This document shows, one piece after another, positions 5,972-14,179 of a DNA stretch of 22,611 nucleotides. The stretch is from JAVBMJ01 sp031552535. GTDB taxonomy: Bacteria > Bacteroidota > Bacteroidia > Bacteroidales > Rikenellaceae. The DNA lies in NCBI GenBank assembly GCA_031552535.1, contig JAVBMJ010000071.1, positions 1 through 22,611 of the forward strand, in the 5' to 3' direction. Position 1 is the first letter of the stretch. Each line of letters begins with the position of its first letter. A model generated the notes under the pieces. That model made no database searches. It was not told the DNA's origin and worked only from the letters and a program-made list of their open reading frames with translations. Position numbers and translations under genes: made by a program.

Positions 5972-7160
5972 CATTACTTAGTTGTATTAAACCCATGTCA
6001 CAAAGAGGCCGAACAGAACTATATAAAGGAGCGTTCGACACTCGTGTCGTTTGCCCCGGCCCTGAAAGAATACGACGCCGAAAATGAGGTGTACCTGATC
6101 CGTGACGACCGTTTCGGCGACATGCTGGTGCCGGTGCCGATAGCCAAAGCGCAGGACTTCAAGGCCCGGTGGTCGGCCGTTACGGTCACCCCGCGCTTCT
6201 TTATCGATAACGACCAGCTGGCGCTGGCGGAACTGGCTTTCAACGTGCCCGGAGGGGAGTCGTATCACTATAATAACCGCGCGTCGCTGAACTACGCGTC
6301 AGCGAAAATCGACTACAACTTCGCCCCGATAGAGATCGACGCCCCCGGCGGCGCGGCGGGCAAAGGCAACCAGACGATCTCGACGACGAGCGTCACGGCG
6401 GGGCGCTCCGACGTCGACGTCAACATTCCGGCAGCTGGAACAGTCAACGACCGCACGTTCGCCGTGATCGTGGCAAACGAAAACTACCAGCGCGAGGCGA
6501 AGGTAGACTTCGCGATCAACGACGGGCGCACGTTCGCCGAGTATTGCACAAAAACACTCGGCATGCCGGCCAAAAACGTACACTACATCGCCGACGCCAC
6601 GCTGAACAACCTCAGGGCCGAGATCGGCTGGCTCTGCAAGGTCGCAGAGGCCTACCGCGGCGAGGCCGACATAATATTCTATTACGCCGGGCACGGCCTA
6701 CCTCCTCCCCACCGACGGATACGGATCCGACGCGGCCACGGGCTACGGCGTGGCCGACCTCTACGCGAAGCTCGGAGCGACTGGCGCGCGGTCGGCGATC
6801 GTCTTCCTCGACGCATGCTTCAGCGGCTCACAGCGCGGCGAGGGCATGCTGGCCTCGGCGCGGGGCGTCGGGCTGAAGGTGTCGGCGGGAGCTCCGCAGG
6901 GCAACACGGTGGTTTTCTCGGCGGCGCAGGGATCCGAAACGGCCTACCCGTACCGCGAGAAGGGACACGGAATGTTCACCTACTTCCTGCTGCGCAAACT
7001 GCAGGATACGGGCGGCGATGTGACGCTCAAGGAGTTGGGCGACTACATCTCGACAAACGTCCAGCGGCAGTCGATAGTTGCCAACGGCAAGAGCCAGACC
7101 CCGGAGGTAACACCTGCAGCCGCATTCGCCGAAAAATGGCACGACAGAAAACTGAAGTAG
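5972..7160 (+). pseudogene. caspase-family (C14) protease, 5'-truncated and frameshifted
   Basis: The frame opens after a stop at 5969-5971 with no ATG; the first usable codon is a GTG at 6044. Sequence such as 'IKERSTLVSFAPALKEYD' before that GTG already looks like protein interior, so the 5' part seems lost. The caspase domain starts near 6460 ('RTFAVIVANENYQ') and reaches YYAGHG (6689-6697), which holds the catalytic histidine. From 6696 the domain continues in another frame: 'AYLLPTDGYGSDAATGYG', then DACFSG with the catalytic cysteine at 6816-6818, and 'GHGMFTYFLLRKLQ'. About eight or nine residues usually found between GHG and YLLP are missing, so this is a deletion rather than a single-base slip. 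The two catalytic residues are in different frames. The region looks richer in GC than its neighbours. A sequencing error cannot explain the missing residues easily. Confidence 0.75.
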
Positions 7161-7218
7161 ATGGATAACCCCGTAGCAAGCCACGGAGCATCCAAGGCGG
7201 ATGAGACCTGTTCTCTCG

Positions 7219-7264
7219 CAGCAAATAGGGTAATAATCCGGCTGGACGGTTCGTTATTTGCTGC
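7219..7264. terminator. possible hairpin at the 3' end of the receptor gene
   Basis: GCAGCAAATA (7219-7228) and TATTTGCTGC (7255-7264) are perfect 10-bp arms with a 26-nt loop. The right arm overlaps the TAA stop (minus strand, 7256-7254) of the receptor gene. It lies between the pseudogene (plus) and the receptor gene (minus), where a bidirectional terminator is expected, but there is no T-tract and the loop is long. Confidence 0.3.
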
Positions 7265-9686
7265 CTGAGCCGAGTCGCGAGGCATCGTCCTGGCTTCCGC
7301 TTTCTACTTTGCGGGCTTTGAACTCTACTCCCGAGCGGAAGTTGTAACGCAGGGCGAATCCACCCTTGAGCCATTTTTCACGCATTGTGATACGCTTGCT
7401 GAACGACGGGTCGTTCATCGTTATACGCAGGTATCCGGCACTTTCGGTGATATTGAAAAGCCATGCCGACATCGTAAGGCGGTCTTTGGCGAATCTCTTC
7501 TTAATCCCCGCATTGAGTGTGAACGACGGCTCTACCTCCATGTTTCCCGAGACGGCTTTAGTCATGGCGTAACATTGCAACTCAAACGAAAAATTGGCCG
7601 GAAGCGATACTGTGGCCGTAGCGTTGGCTTGCAGGGTGTTCTGGCGCCGGTTTTCTCCTCCATAATCGTTGCCCATGTTCATCAGTGTGGCGTTGGCGTT
7701 GATGGTAAGGTATTTATTTACCTCTACGGGGGCGTTGGCATTGATGTAGACGATGTGCTGGTGGGGAATGTTGACGTTGCGGTATATCAGTATGTTGGGA
7801 TTGGACGGGTCGGTGAGCGACACCTGCGAAATGTGGCCCTGCTCGAGTTTCACGCCAGCTGTCAACGTGTAGCGGTAGCCGAGAACCGTGGTCAGTGAAA
7901 TGTCGTCGCTGTAGGCCGGATTGAGGTCCGGGTTGCCCTCGACATAAGAGTATTCCGACAGCGTGACCCTGAACGGATTCAATGCCCAGAACGGCGGACG
8001 CTGAATTTTCCGTGCATAAGCGCCTATCAGCATAACGCTCTGCTTCTTGTTAAGTGGCATCGACAGGTTGACGTTGGGGAAAAGGTCGAAATAGCTCTGA
8101 TTGGCTTTGGAATAGTGGTCGGGGTTGGCCCCGCCGCTTCCGAAACGCGGCCTGGCGTATGTATACTCGCCGCGCAGCCCCAGTGAATAGGATAACTTGC
8201 CCAGCCTCGAATTCAATATGGCATAAAGAGCCCCCACTTGCTCTGAATAGCTGTTGCTGCTACTCAGATCGTTGTTCGTGATCCACTCCCCGTTATGGTC
8301 GAGTCCACGGTACAGGAGGTCGTCGCCCATGTCATTGTAGGAGTATTTCCCTCCGGTCTTGAGCATTGTCTTCGCCGAAAGCCTTTTTTCGATATTGACC
8401 GTAAGGGCGTAAATTCTGTACGGGCTGTCGGCGTCGCTGCTGTAAAGCGTGTCGAGGGGCGAGCCGCCGTCGTAACGCGACTGGTTGAAATATCGGTTAT
8501 AACGGGTCGTGTGATGCGTGAAATAATCGGCGATAATCTTTAGCTGCGATCCCAGCGTGTCGAGTTTCAGGAAATAATTGGCCGTAAGGTTGAACATATT
8601 GGTGTTGTGGTCCACGCCGTAGCGGCTCACATTGTCGGTGACGTGCGAAAGAGGCGTCGTAAGAATGGCCGTGGAGGAGGTCTCTCCGGGATTACTGTAG
8701 CGGTTGTAGTTGGCTTCGATTCCGATGTTGTGTTTCGGCGAAAGGTCGTATATGGCGCCCAACTTTACGTTCACGGGCCTGCTGTCGTTATATAGCTCCG
8801 TGACCGAGGTCGCTACATTGCCCGAAGGCATAAAGTCCGTACGTTCGTCGGCCTTGGAGTAGTAGCGGTCGCAACCCGATGCCAGGTAGGTGTAGAGCGA
8901 GGTCTTGCCACGGCGGTAGTTCAGGTTTGCCGATGGGCCGAACTCGTAGCCTTCCCTCCATACGGCGGTCCAAAGTCCAATGGTACCCTCTATTCCGTCG
9001 CGCCGCTGCCTGCGCAGGGTTATCTTTACGATTCCTCCCGAAGAATCGGCCTCGTAATCGGCTCCGGAAACCGGTATAACCTCGATTTTGAGTATGTCTT
9101 CGGCATTGATGCCGCGCAGGTACACTGCCAGGTCCTCTCCCGACATGTTGAGCATCCGCTCGTCGACCATCACCCGTGTCCCCTGCTTGCCGTTGATCGA
9201 GATATTGTCTTTGGTGACCCATACGCCCGGCGAGAGGGCAAGCATCTCCAGTGCATTTTTCCCTATCGCCGATTTACTGCCCGCAACGTTGACCACAAAA
9301 CGGTCGGCTTCGCGCGTGATGAGTTGCGTGGTGACTGCAACGGCCTCTATTTCGGTCGACTGGTTTTCCAGCTTTATGTCGCCCAGGTCTACGTCCCTCT
9401 TCAACTCGAATCCTGCCTGATGACCGACATATCCCACATAGGATATTTGGAGTTTGTAAGTTCCAGCAGCCGCTTTCAGCGAAAAACGTCCCTGCTCACC
9501 GGTTGTGGTTCCCGTCTTTTTGGTCGAGTCACTGCCTTCGAGTACCACTGTGGCGAATGCCACGGGATTTCCTTCGTGGTCGACGACCCGGCCGCTTACC
9601 TCCCTGAGCCGTTCCTGGGCCGGGGATGCCGCGGATAAAAATGTGAATAATAAAATCAGTGCCACCGTCAATTTTCTGTAATCCAT
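7254..9686 (-). CDS. outer-membrane beta-barrel receptor (OMP_b-brl_3 family, TonB-dependent type)
   Basis: An 810-residue protein with a signal peptide (hydrophobic residues 7-22, cleavage near SPAQE). Residues about 28-110 form a carboxypeptidase-regulatory-like domain ('VSGRVVDHEGNPVAFATVVLEG', 'YKLQISYVGYVGH'). A plug-like domain follows (about 120-230), with 'INGKQGTRVMVDERMLN' and 'VIPVSGADYEADSSGGIVKI'. The remainder is a large barrel ending in strands such as 'GGFALRYNF'. This order is that of the outer-membrane beta-barrel family PF14905, related to TonB-dependent transporters. No SusD partner is adjacent, so it is not a typical polysaccharide-utilisation pair; the ligand is unknown. 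The chain continues about 30 polar residues past the last clear strand, as in several relatives. It is divergent from grpE, and a good -7 box lies just upstream. Confidence 0.87.
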   Translation of the reverse strand: MDYRKLTVALILLFTFLSAASPAQERLREVSGRVVDHEGNPVAFATVVLEGSDSTKKTGTTTGEQGRFSLKAAAGTYKLQISYVGYVGHQAGFELKRDVDLGDIKLENQSTEIEAVAVTTQLITREADRFVVNVAGSKSAIGKNALEMLALSPGVWVTKDNISINGKQGTRVMVDERMLNMSGEDLAVYLRGINAEDILKIEVIPVSGADYEADSSGGIVKITLRRQRRDGIEGTIGLWTAVWREGYEFGPSANLNYRRGKTSLYTYLASGCDRYYSKADERTDFMPSGNVATSVTELYNDSRPVNVKLGAIYDLSPKHNIGIEANYNRYSNPGETSSTAILTTPLSHVTDNVSRYGVDHNTNMFNLTANYFLKLDTLGSQLKIIADYFTHHTTRYNRYFNQSRYDGGSPLDTLYSSDADSPYRIYALTVNIEKRLSAKTMLKTGGKYSYNDMGDDLLYRGLDHNGEWITNNDLSSSNSYSEQVGALYAILNSRLGKLSYSLGLRGEYTYARPRFGSGGANPDHYSKANQSYFDLFPNVNLSMPLNKKQSVMLIGAYARKIQRPPFWALNPFRVTLSEYSYVEGNPDLNPAYSDDISLTTVLGYRYTLTAGVKLEQGHISQVSLTDPSNPNILIYRNVNIPHQHIVYINANAPVEVNKYLTINANATLMNMGNDYGGENRRQNTLQANATATVSLPANFSFELQCYAMTKAVSGNMEVEPSFTLNAGIKKRFAKDRLTMSAWLFNITESAGYLRITMNDPSFSKRITMREKWLKGGFALRYNFRSGVEFKARKVESGSQDDASRLGSGSK

Positions 9687-9710
9687 AACCCATCCCCCAT
9701 ATTAGATTCG

Positions 9711-9718
9711 CAAATATA
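9711..9718 (-). promoter_or_regulatory. -7 box (TATATTTG) of the receptor gene
   Basis: On the minus strand 9718-9711 reads TATATTTG, a full match to the Bacteroidota TAnnTTTG box, 24 bp before the ATG at 9686. A TTG lies too close upstream for a -33 element, so the -33 is weak. The start codon and short leader fit a transcript beginning near 9704. Confidence 0.5.
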
Positions 9719-9764
9719 ACCATCTCAAGTTATTTTATTCCATATGTCCCGTAAAATTGCTAAT

Positions 9765-9794
9765 TTTGCGGGTTGGGCGTTGGTATATAATTTG
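9765..9794 (+). promoter_or_regulatory. possible grpE-dnaJ promoter
   Basis: TTTG at 9765-9768 is followed after 22 bp by TTTG at 9791-9794, preceded by TATATAA. The second part fits TAnnTTTG only if the spacer within the box is three bases (TATAATTTG). It would give a 5' leader of about 40 bases before the grpE ATG. No CIRCE-type inverted repeat (TTAGCACTC) is present, so HrcA control is not indicated. Confidence 0.35.
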
Positions 9795-9842
9795 AGAGGT
9801 AGTCTTTATACAATAACGCATCAACAGGTAAAATATAACATT

Positions 9843-10415
9843 ATGTTTAAGCAATCGGAAGAAAAAGAGGGATTTACATGCGGTACGGATGCCGCAGGCG
9901 GAGTTCACGGCGAAGACCGGCAGGAGCCGGTGACTGACAATGTGTCGGACGAAAGTTTCGAGGCCAATGACAATTCGTCGCAATTGGCAGATGAAGTGCA
10001 AATGTGGCAGGATAAATACCTCCGGTTATCAGCCGAATATGATAATTTTCGAAAACGTACGCTGAAGGAGAAGATGGAACTCGTATCGCAGGGTGGCGCC
10101 GATGTGATAACGGCTTTGCTGCCCGTGCTCGACGATATGGACCGGGCGCTGGAAGCTACCAGGACGGCGACCGACGTTAAGTCTGTGCGCGAAGGGGTGG
10201 AGATTATTTCCAATAAATTGCGCGACACGCTCCGGGGAAAAGGAGTGACCGAGATCGAGGCTCTGGGCCTTGAACTCGACACTGATCTCCATGAGGCGAT
10301 AGCCAAGATACCCGTAGAGGATGGCCGTAAGGGTAAGATAGTGGACGTCGTGCAGAAAGGTTACAAACTGAAAGATAAAGTGGCCCGTCATGCCAAAGTG
10401 GTGGTGGGCGAATAA
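9843..10415 (+). CDS. grpE: nucleotide exchange factor GrpE
   Basis: A 190-residue protein. The acidic, low-complexity N-terminus (about 1-50) is followed by the long coiled-coil helix ('QMWQDKYLRLSAEYDNFRKR') and the GrpE signature region: 'LLPVLDDMDRAL', 'GVEIISNKLRDTL', then 'DTDLHEAIAKIPV' and the beta-wing 'GKIVDVVQKGYKLKDKVAR'. GrpE releases ADP from DnaK in the Hsp70 cycle. The frame is open upstream to 9744, but those 33 residues are unlike GrpE and read through the promoter region; the ATG at 9843 gives a normal start (MFKQSEEKEG). dnaJ follows after 18 bp on the same strand. dnaK is not in the window. Confidence 0.95.
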   Translation: MFKQSEEKEGFTCGTDAAGGVHGEDRQEPVTDNVSDESFEANDNSSQLADEVQMWQDKYLRLSAEYDNFRKRTLKEKMELVSQGGADVITALLPVLDDMDRALEATRTATDVKSVREGVEIISNKLRDTLRGKGVTEIEALGLELDTDLHEAIAKIPVEDGRKGKIVDVVQKGYKLKDKVARHAKVVVGE

Positions 10416-10433
10416 ATTAGCAGTTCAGGGTTA

Positions 10434-11603
10434 ATGGCAAAAAGGGATTATTACGAAATCCTTGGCGTGGGGCGCGATGCTTCGGCCGATGAGATAAAAA
10501 AGGCTTACCGCAAGGCGGCGATACAATTCCACCCCGATAAAAATCCGGGGGACAAGGAAGCTGAAGAGAAATTCAAGGAGGCTGCCGAGGCGTACGATGT
10601 GTTGAGTACGCCCGATAAAAAGGCGCGTTACGACCAGTTCGGTCATGCCGGTATGGATTCCCCGGGCGGCTTTGGCGGTGGCGGCGGTTTCAGTGGTGGC
10701 GGAGCATTTACGATGGAGGATATTTTCCGTAATTTCGGGGATATCTTCGGCGGTCATTTCGGAGGCGGCGGCTTCTCTGGCTTCGGAGGCGGGCGCGGCG
10801 GAGCGCGTGTAAACCGTGGTACCGACCTGAGGATAAAGGTTAAACTGAACCTGAAAGAGATACTTACCGGGACCACCAAGAAGTTGAAAATAAATAAAAT
10901 GGTCTCCTGTGACCAGTGCGGAGGCAGCGGTGCTAAGGATAAAAACAGTTATTCCACTTGTTCGACCTGCGGCGGTTCGGGCTATACAACACAGATAGTC
11001 AATACGTTCTTCGGCCGGACTCAAACCACGCAACCTTGTCCGACATGTGACGGAGAGGGTAAAGTGATCACCTCTCCATGCGGGAAGTGCCGTGGCGAGG
11101 GAGCAGTCAAGGGCGAGGAGGTTATAGAGATAAAGATTCCGGCAGGAGTGGGCGAGGGCATGCAGCTTTCGGTGAGCGGAAAGGGGAATGCCGCGCGCCA
11201 CGGCGGCGTGAACGGAGACCTGCTGGTATTGATAGAGGAGGAGAAAGATCCCGATTTTGTACGCGACGGGGCCGATTTGTTATATAACCTCAATATTTCT
11301 ATCCCGACGGCAATCATCGGGGGCAGCGTGGAGATACCGACGATAGACGCCCGGGCCAAGATCAAGATCGAGCCGGGAACGCAGGCCGGGAAGGTCTTGA
11401 GATTAAAAGGCAAGGGGTTGCCCGACATCAACGGTTACGGTCGCGGAGACATACTGGCTATTGTCGATATTGCCGTTCCGTCGAAATTGTCGCCTGAGGA
11501 GCGCAAACTGGTGGATAAGCTGGCCGAGAGCGAAAGTTTTAAAAAGACGGATAGCCCCGGCAAACAGAACATATTCGAACGGATGCATAGTTTCTTCCGG
11601 TAA
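10434..11603 (+). CDS. dnaJ: chaperone DnaJ (Hsp40, type I)
   Basis: A 389-residue, full-length type I DnaJ. The J domain (1-70) has the HPD motif at 33-35, which stimulates DnaK ATP hydrolysis. A Gly/Phe-rich linker spans about 75-125. The zinc-binding domain has four CxxCxGxG-type repeats with cysteines at 159/162, 176/179, 202/205 and 216/219. The C-terminal substrate-binding barrels follow ('VIEIKIPAGVGEGMQLSVSG', 'GDLLVLI', 'PTIDARAKIKIEPGTQAGK'), ending in a short tail. It delivers unfolded proteins to DnaK with GrpE. The start ATG lies 18 bp after the grpE stop; the pair is an operon. Confidence 0.97.
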   Translation: MAKRDYYEILGVGRDASADEIKKAYRKAAIQFHPDKNPGDKEAEEKFKEAAEAYDVLSTPDKKARYDQFGHAGMDSPGGFGGGGGFSGGGAFTMEDIFRNFGDIFGGHFGGGGFSGFGGGRGGARVNRGTDLRIKVKLNLKEILTGTTKKLKINKMVSCDQCGGSGAKDKNSYSTCSTCGGSGYTTQIVNTFFGRTQTTQPCPTCDGEGKVITSPCGKCRGEGAVKGEEVIEIKIPAGVGEGMQLSVSGKGNAARHGGVNGDLLVLIEEEKDPDFVRDGADLLYNLNISIPTAIIGGSVEIPTIDARAKIKIEPGTQAGKVLRLKGKGLPDINGYGRGDILAIVDIAVPSKLSPEERKLVDKLAESESFKKTDSPGKQNIFERMHSFFR

Positions 11604-11700
11604 AGTATACAGAAACTGATTATGGGGTTCTGATGCAGGGCTTGTGTTGTTAATCGCTCGATATAAAGTTGTTATTGTTTTGAATGGCGGGGTGCGCATA

Positions 11701-11738
11701 CGGGCGTGCCGGCAGAGCGGCCTGTATCGGCACGCCCG
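11701..11738 (+). terminator. GC-rich hairpin downstream of dnaJ, possible terminator
   Basis: CGGGCGTGCCG (11701-11711) and CGGCACGCCCG (11728-11738) form a perfect 11-bp stem with a 16-nt loop, about 100 bp after the dnaJ stop. It lacks a following T-run (the next bases are GAGGGGCGGG), so it is not a canonical intrinsic terminator. It could still end transcription or protect the 3' end of the grpE-dnaJ mRNA. Confidence 0.45.
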
Positions 11739-11761
11739 GAGGGGCGGGCCACCGTAACTAA

Positions 11762-11801
11762 GAAACTGTTTAAGATTTCCTATGGAAAATTAGACAGACT
11801 C
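11762..11801. repeat. core-less 40-bp double end of the MITE family
   Basis: The left end GAAACTGTTTAAGATTTCC joins, through TAT, directly to a right end GGAAAATTAGACAGACTC. Both halves match the terminal repeats of elements B and E, but the roughly 110-bp core is missing. It is flanked by TAA (11759-11761) and TTA (11802-11804). A further right-end remnant (TTTTCATAGGAAATTTAGAG) follows at 11811-11830, leading into the AT-rich leader of the next gene. Confidence 0.6.
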
Positions 11802-11855
11802 TTATGATCCTTTTCATAGGAAATTTAGAGAGATTTTTAATAAAATAAACACCCA

Positions 11856-12158
11856 ATGTTAGGCATTCCATTTTTCAAGCAGCGGAAACCCCGGAAATTC
11901 AATTACACCCCGATCCATTACGACCCGGTGGCCGAGGCACGTGAAAAGCGTCGTAAAGAACTTCTGGGAGATGATGCCGAGGTGCCTGCCGGTAACGGCG
12001 GTGGAGAGTATCAGCCCGGCGACTTTATCCGTTCGCGTGGTTTGCGCTCGCGCAATATGCCCGAAATGCCGGATAAAGCCAAGTCTACGCGAAAGATAAT
12101 ACGGGGCGTGGCTACGATAGTTATTTTGATATTGCTTATAATCTGGGCGTTGTCGTAA
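11856..12158 (+). CDS. small tail-anchored conserved protein next to mutL
   Basis: A 100-residue protein. The N-terminal half is basic and polar: 'KPRKFNYTPIHYDPVAEARE' followed by 'KRRKELLG'. This pattern (FNYxPxxYDP, then a charged helix) is found in a small Bacteroidota protein family often encoded beside mutL, which databases sometimes label, without biochemical support, 'riboflavin synthase subunit beta'. The C-terminus (about 81-99, 'IIRGVATIVILILLIIWAL') is a single transmembrane helix with almost nothing after it. The protein is therefore probably tail-anchored, with the basic part in the cytoplasm. There is no signal peptide and no enzyme motif. The function is unknown. It precedes mutL by 72 bp on the same strand. 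Confidence 0.75.
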   Translation: MLGIPFFKQRKPRKFNYTPIHYDPVAEAREKRRKELLGDDAEVPAGNGGGEYQPGDFIRSRGLRSRNMPEMPDKAKSTRKIIRGVATIVILILLIIWALS

Positions 12159-12200
12159 ACGTAAGGCGAATGCCGAAACGCTCCGGATTATGGTATAACA

Positions 12201-12218
12201 GGCAGTGATGTCACTGCC
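12201..12218. other. 18-bp near-perfect palindrome upstream of mutL
   Basis: GGCAGTGA and TCACTGCC flank TG, 13 bp before the mutL ATG. It could be a short hairpin at the end of the upstream gene or an operator near mutL. There is no T-tract. Its position so close to the start suggests it may influence mutL translation, but this is inference. Confidence 0.4.
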
Positions 12219-12230
12219 CGATTGTTGAGT

Positions 12231-14075
12231 ATGAGTGACAGGATAAGGGTTTTGCCCGATTCGATATCGAATCAGATAGCCGCAGGCGAGGTGGTCAACC
12301 GCCCCGCCTCGGCTGTCAAAGAGTTGATAGAGAATGCCGTGGATGCGGGAAGCACCTCGGTTACGGTTAACTACCGTGACGGAGGCAAGGAGCTTATACA
12401 GATCGTCGATGACGGTTGCGGCATGTCGCCGATAGACCTCAGGCTGGCTTTCGAGCGCCATGCCACGAGCAAGATAGCCAGGGCCGAGGATATATATTCG
12501 CTCACCACGTTCGGATTCCGTGGCGAAGCCCTGGCTTCGATAGCGGCTGTGGCCGAAGTCGAGGCGCGTTCGAGACAGAAGGAGGCGCAACTGGGTCATA
12601 CTGTGGAGATCGCCGGAGGAGCGTTTCGCCACCAGGAGAAGGTCAGCTGCCCGGAGGGCACTCAATTTCTTATAAAGAACCTGTTCTATAACATACCGGC
12701 CCGGCGAAGGTTCCTGAAGGACAGCGCTACCGAGTCGAGACATATAAAGGATGAGTTCCGGAGGGTGGCCCTGTGCCATCCCGATATCTCGTTCCTGCTT
12801 TATGAGAACGATGCACCTGTGTATAACCTGCCTGCGACGACTTTGAAACAGAGGATCGTGGCCGTGTCGGGCAAAAGTTCGGCTGCCAACCTGATCGAGA
12901 TTTCGGCCGATACATCCGTCGTAAGGCTTTCGGGATATATAGGCAGGCCGTCGGCTGCCCGCCAGAACAATAAAGAACAATACTTGTTCGTCAACGGGCG
13001 CTATTTCAAGTGTGGCTATTTCCATAAAGCCATAATGCAGGCCTACGACAAGTTGCTCCCTGCCGGGACGCAACCTTCGTATTTCCTCTATATGCAGATC
13101 GATCCGGAGCGCATCGACGTGAATGTGCATCCGCAAAAGACTGAGGTCAAGTTCGAGGATCAGGCTGTGATGTGGCAGATCATAGTAGCTGCCGTAAAAG
13201 AGGGCCTGGGCAAGGGGGGTATAGTGCCGATGATGGACTTCGACAGCGAAGAGCGGATAGAGATTCCTCCCTTGGGGCGTGGAGGTAATTTTGCGGCACC
13301 TTCGCCGGTATTCCGGCACGACTATAATCCGTTTATGGATAGTGATAATCCTGAGTTTCCAAGGGGAGCGGGCGGGGTGGTACGTGACCGGGGCGAGTCT
13401 TATGTTGAGTATCCATCGGTGGGCGAAGATAACGAAGGGGACGATTCGCTGATAGAGTATATCGAGGGTGATGAGACGCTGCAAAGCAAGATTGAATTCA
13501 ACGACGGGGAGCAGCGGTTCAAGGGGGCCCTGCCCTTTGCCGGGGGGTATATTGCCACCAACCTGTCGGGACGACTGGCCATCGTCGATGTCCGCCGGGC
13601 CTGGGAGTCGGTCCTTTACAGCCGTTACCTGATGATGATGCGTAATGAAAGCACATTGTCGACGCAACTGCTCTTTCCGCACAGAGTCTGCCTTTCGGCC
13701 GATGAATCCTCATTGGCGGCGACTTATGCCGGGGAGTTGTCGTCGCTGGGATTCGAGATGGAGATTGGTGACGACCATCATGTTACCCTGATCGCCATTC
13801 CTGCCGACCTTATGGAGGCAGACGTGGATGAGTCGCTGAGGGAGCTGATCAGTGTGCTGGAGCACGATCCGGGTTCGGCGCCCGTCCTTCGACGCGAGAG
13901 GCTTGCCGCGAAGCTCGCCCGCCGCGGGTCATACACCCACCCTGTGGTCGACACCCCTGCTTCGGCCACGTATATGCTCGATATGCTTAACGAATGCGAA
14001 AACTATAACTTTACCCCTTCCGGCTTGCGCGTATTTACGCTTATCGGTAAGGACGAGATAGACAATAGGTTCTGA
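12231..14075 (+). CDS. mutL: DNA mismatch repair protein MutL
   Basis: A 614-residue protein. The GHKL ATPase module is intact: 'SISNQIAAGEVV' (11-22), ELIENAVDAG (31-40, Glu31 and Asn35), DDGCGM (60-65), 'TTFGFRGEAL' (92-101) and 'NLFYNIPARRRFL' (150-162), then the transducer domain with 'VNGRYFKCGYFHKA' and 'RIDVNVHPQKTEVKF'. An acidic linker (about 360-420) leads to the C-terminal dimerisation domain. There, the position of the DQHAxxE endonuclease motif reads DVRRAWESVLY, and a CPHGRP motif is absent, so this MutL is probably not a nuclease. It couples MutS mismatch recognition to repair. The ATG at 12231 is preferred over the in-frame TTG at 12222 because family members start close to 'DRIRVLPD'. 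Confidence 0.95.
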   Translation: MSDRIRVLPDSISNQIAAGEVVNRPASAVKELIENAVDAGSTSVTVNYRDGGKELIQIVDDGCGMSPIDLRLAFERHATSKIARAEDIYSLTTFGFRGEALASIAAVAEVEARSRQKEAQLGHTVEIAGGAFRHQEKVSCPEGTQFLIKNLFYNIPARRRFLKDSATESRHIKDEFRRVALCHPDISFLLYENDAPVYNLPATTLKQRIVAVSGKSSAANLIEISADTSVVRLSGYIGRPSAARQNNKEQYLFVNGRYFKCGYFHKAIMQAYDKLLPAGTQPSYFLYMQIDPERIDVNVHPQKTEVKFEDQAVMWQIIVAAVKEGLGKGGIVPMMDFDSEERIEIPPLGRGGNFAAPSPVFRHDYNPFMDSDNPEFPRGAGGVVRDRGESYVEYPSVGEDNEGDDSLIEYIEGDETLQSKIEFNDGEQRFKGALPFAGGYIATNLSGRLAIVDVRRAWESVLYSRYLMMMRNESTLSTQLLFPHRVCLSADESSLAATYAGELSSLGFEMEIGDDHHVTLIAIPADLMEADVDESLRELISVLEHDPGSAPVLRRERLAAKLARRGSYTHPVVDTPASATYMLDMLNECENYNFTPSGLRVFTLIGKDEIDNRF

Positions 14076-14179
14076 CAGAGGTGGTCAAATACCCCTTACC
14101 GGAAGTTTAAACTACCTTCAGGCATCGCAGCCCCAGAGGAGCACCGGGCAGGAATTATTTAAACAAAATATTGACAGTC

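Noticed and set aside
7254..9686. SusC-type receptor of a polysaccharide-utilisation locus
   Set aside because: The barrel type and domain order fit the OMP_b-brl_3 family better, and no SusD or glycan enzyme gene is adjacent.
9744..9842. N-terminal extension of GrpE
   Set aside because: The residues are unlike GrpE and cover the promoter region shared with the divergent receptor gene; a normal start exists at 9843.
9600..9842. HrcA/CIRCE heat-shock operator upstream of grpE
   Set aside because: The TTAGCACTC-N9-GAGTGCTAA inverted repeat is absent on both strands.
12201..12218. intrinsic terminator between the small gene and mutL
   Set aside because: The palindrome lacks a T-tract and lies only 13 bp before the mutL start, so a terminator there is not supported; it is listed as a palindrome only.
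11859..13682. 607-codon open frame on the minus strand opposite mutL and the small gene
   Set aside because: It is antisense to two clearly recognisable proteins, has no family resemblance, and is explained by the codon pattern of mutL.
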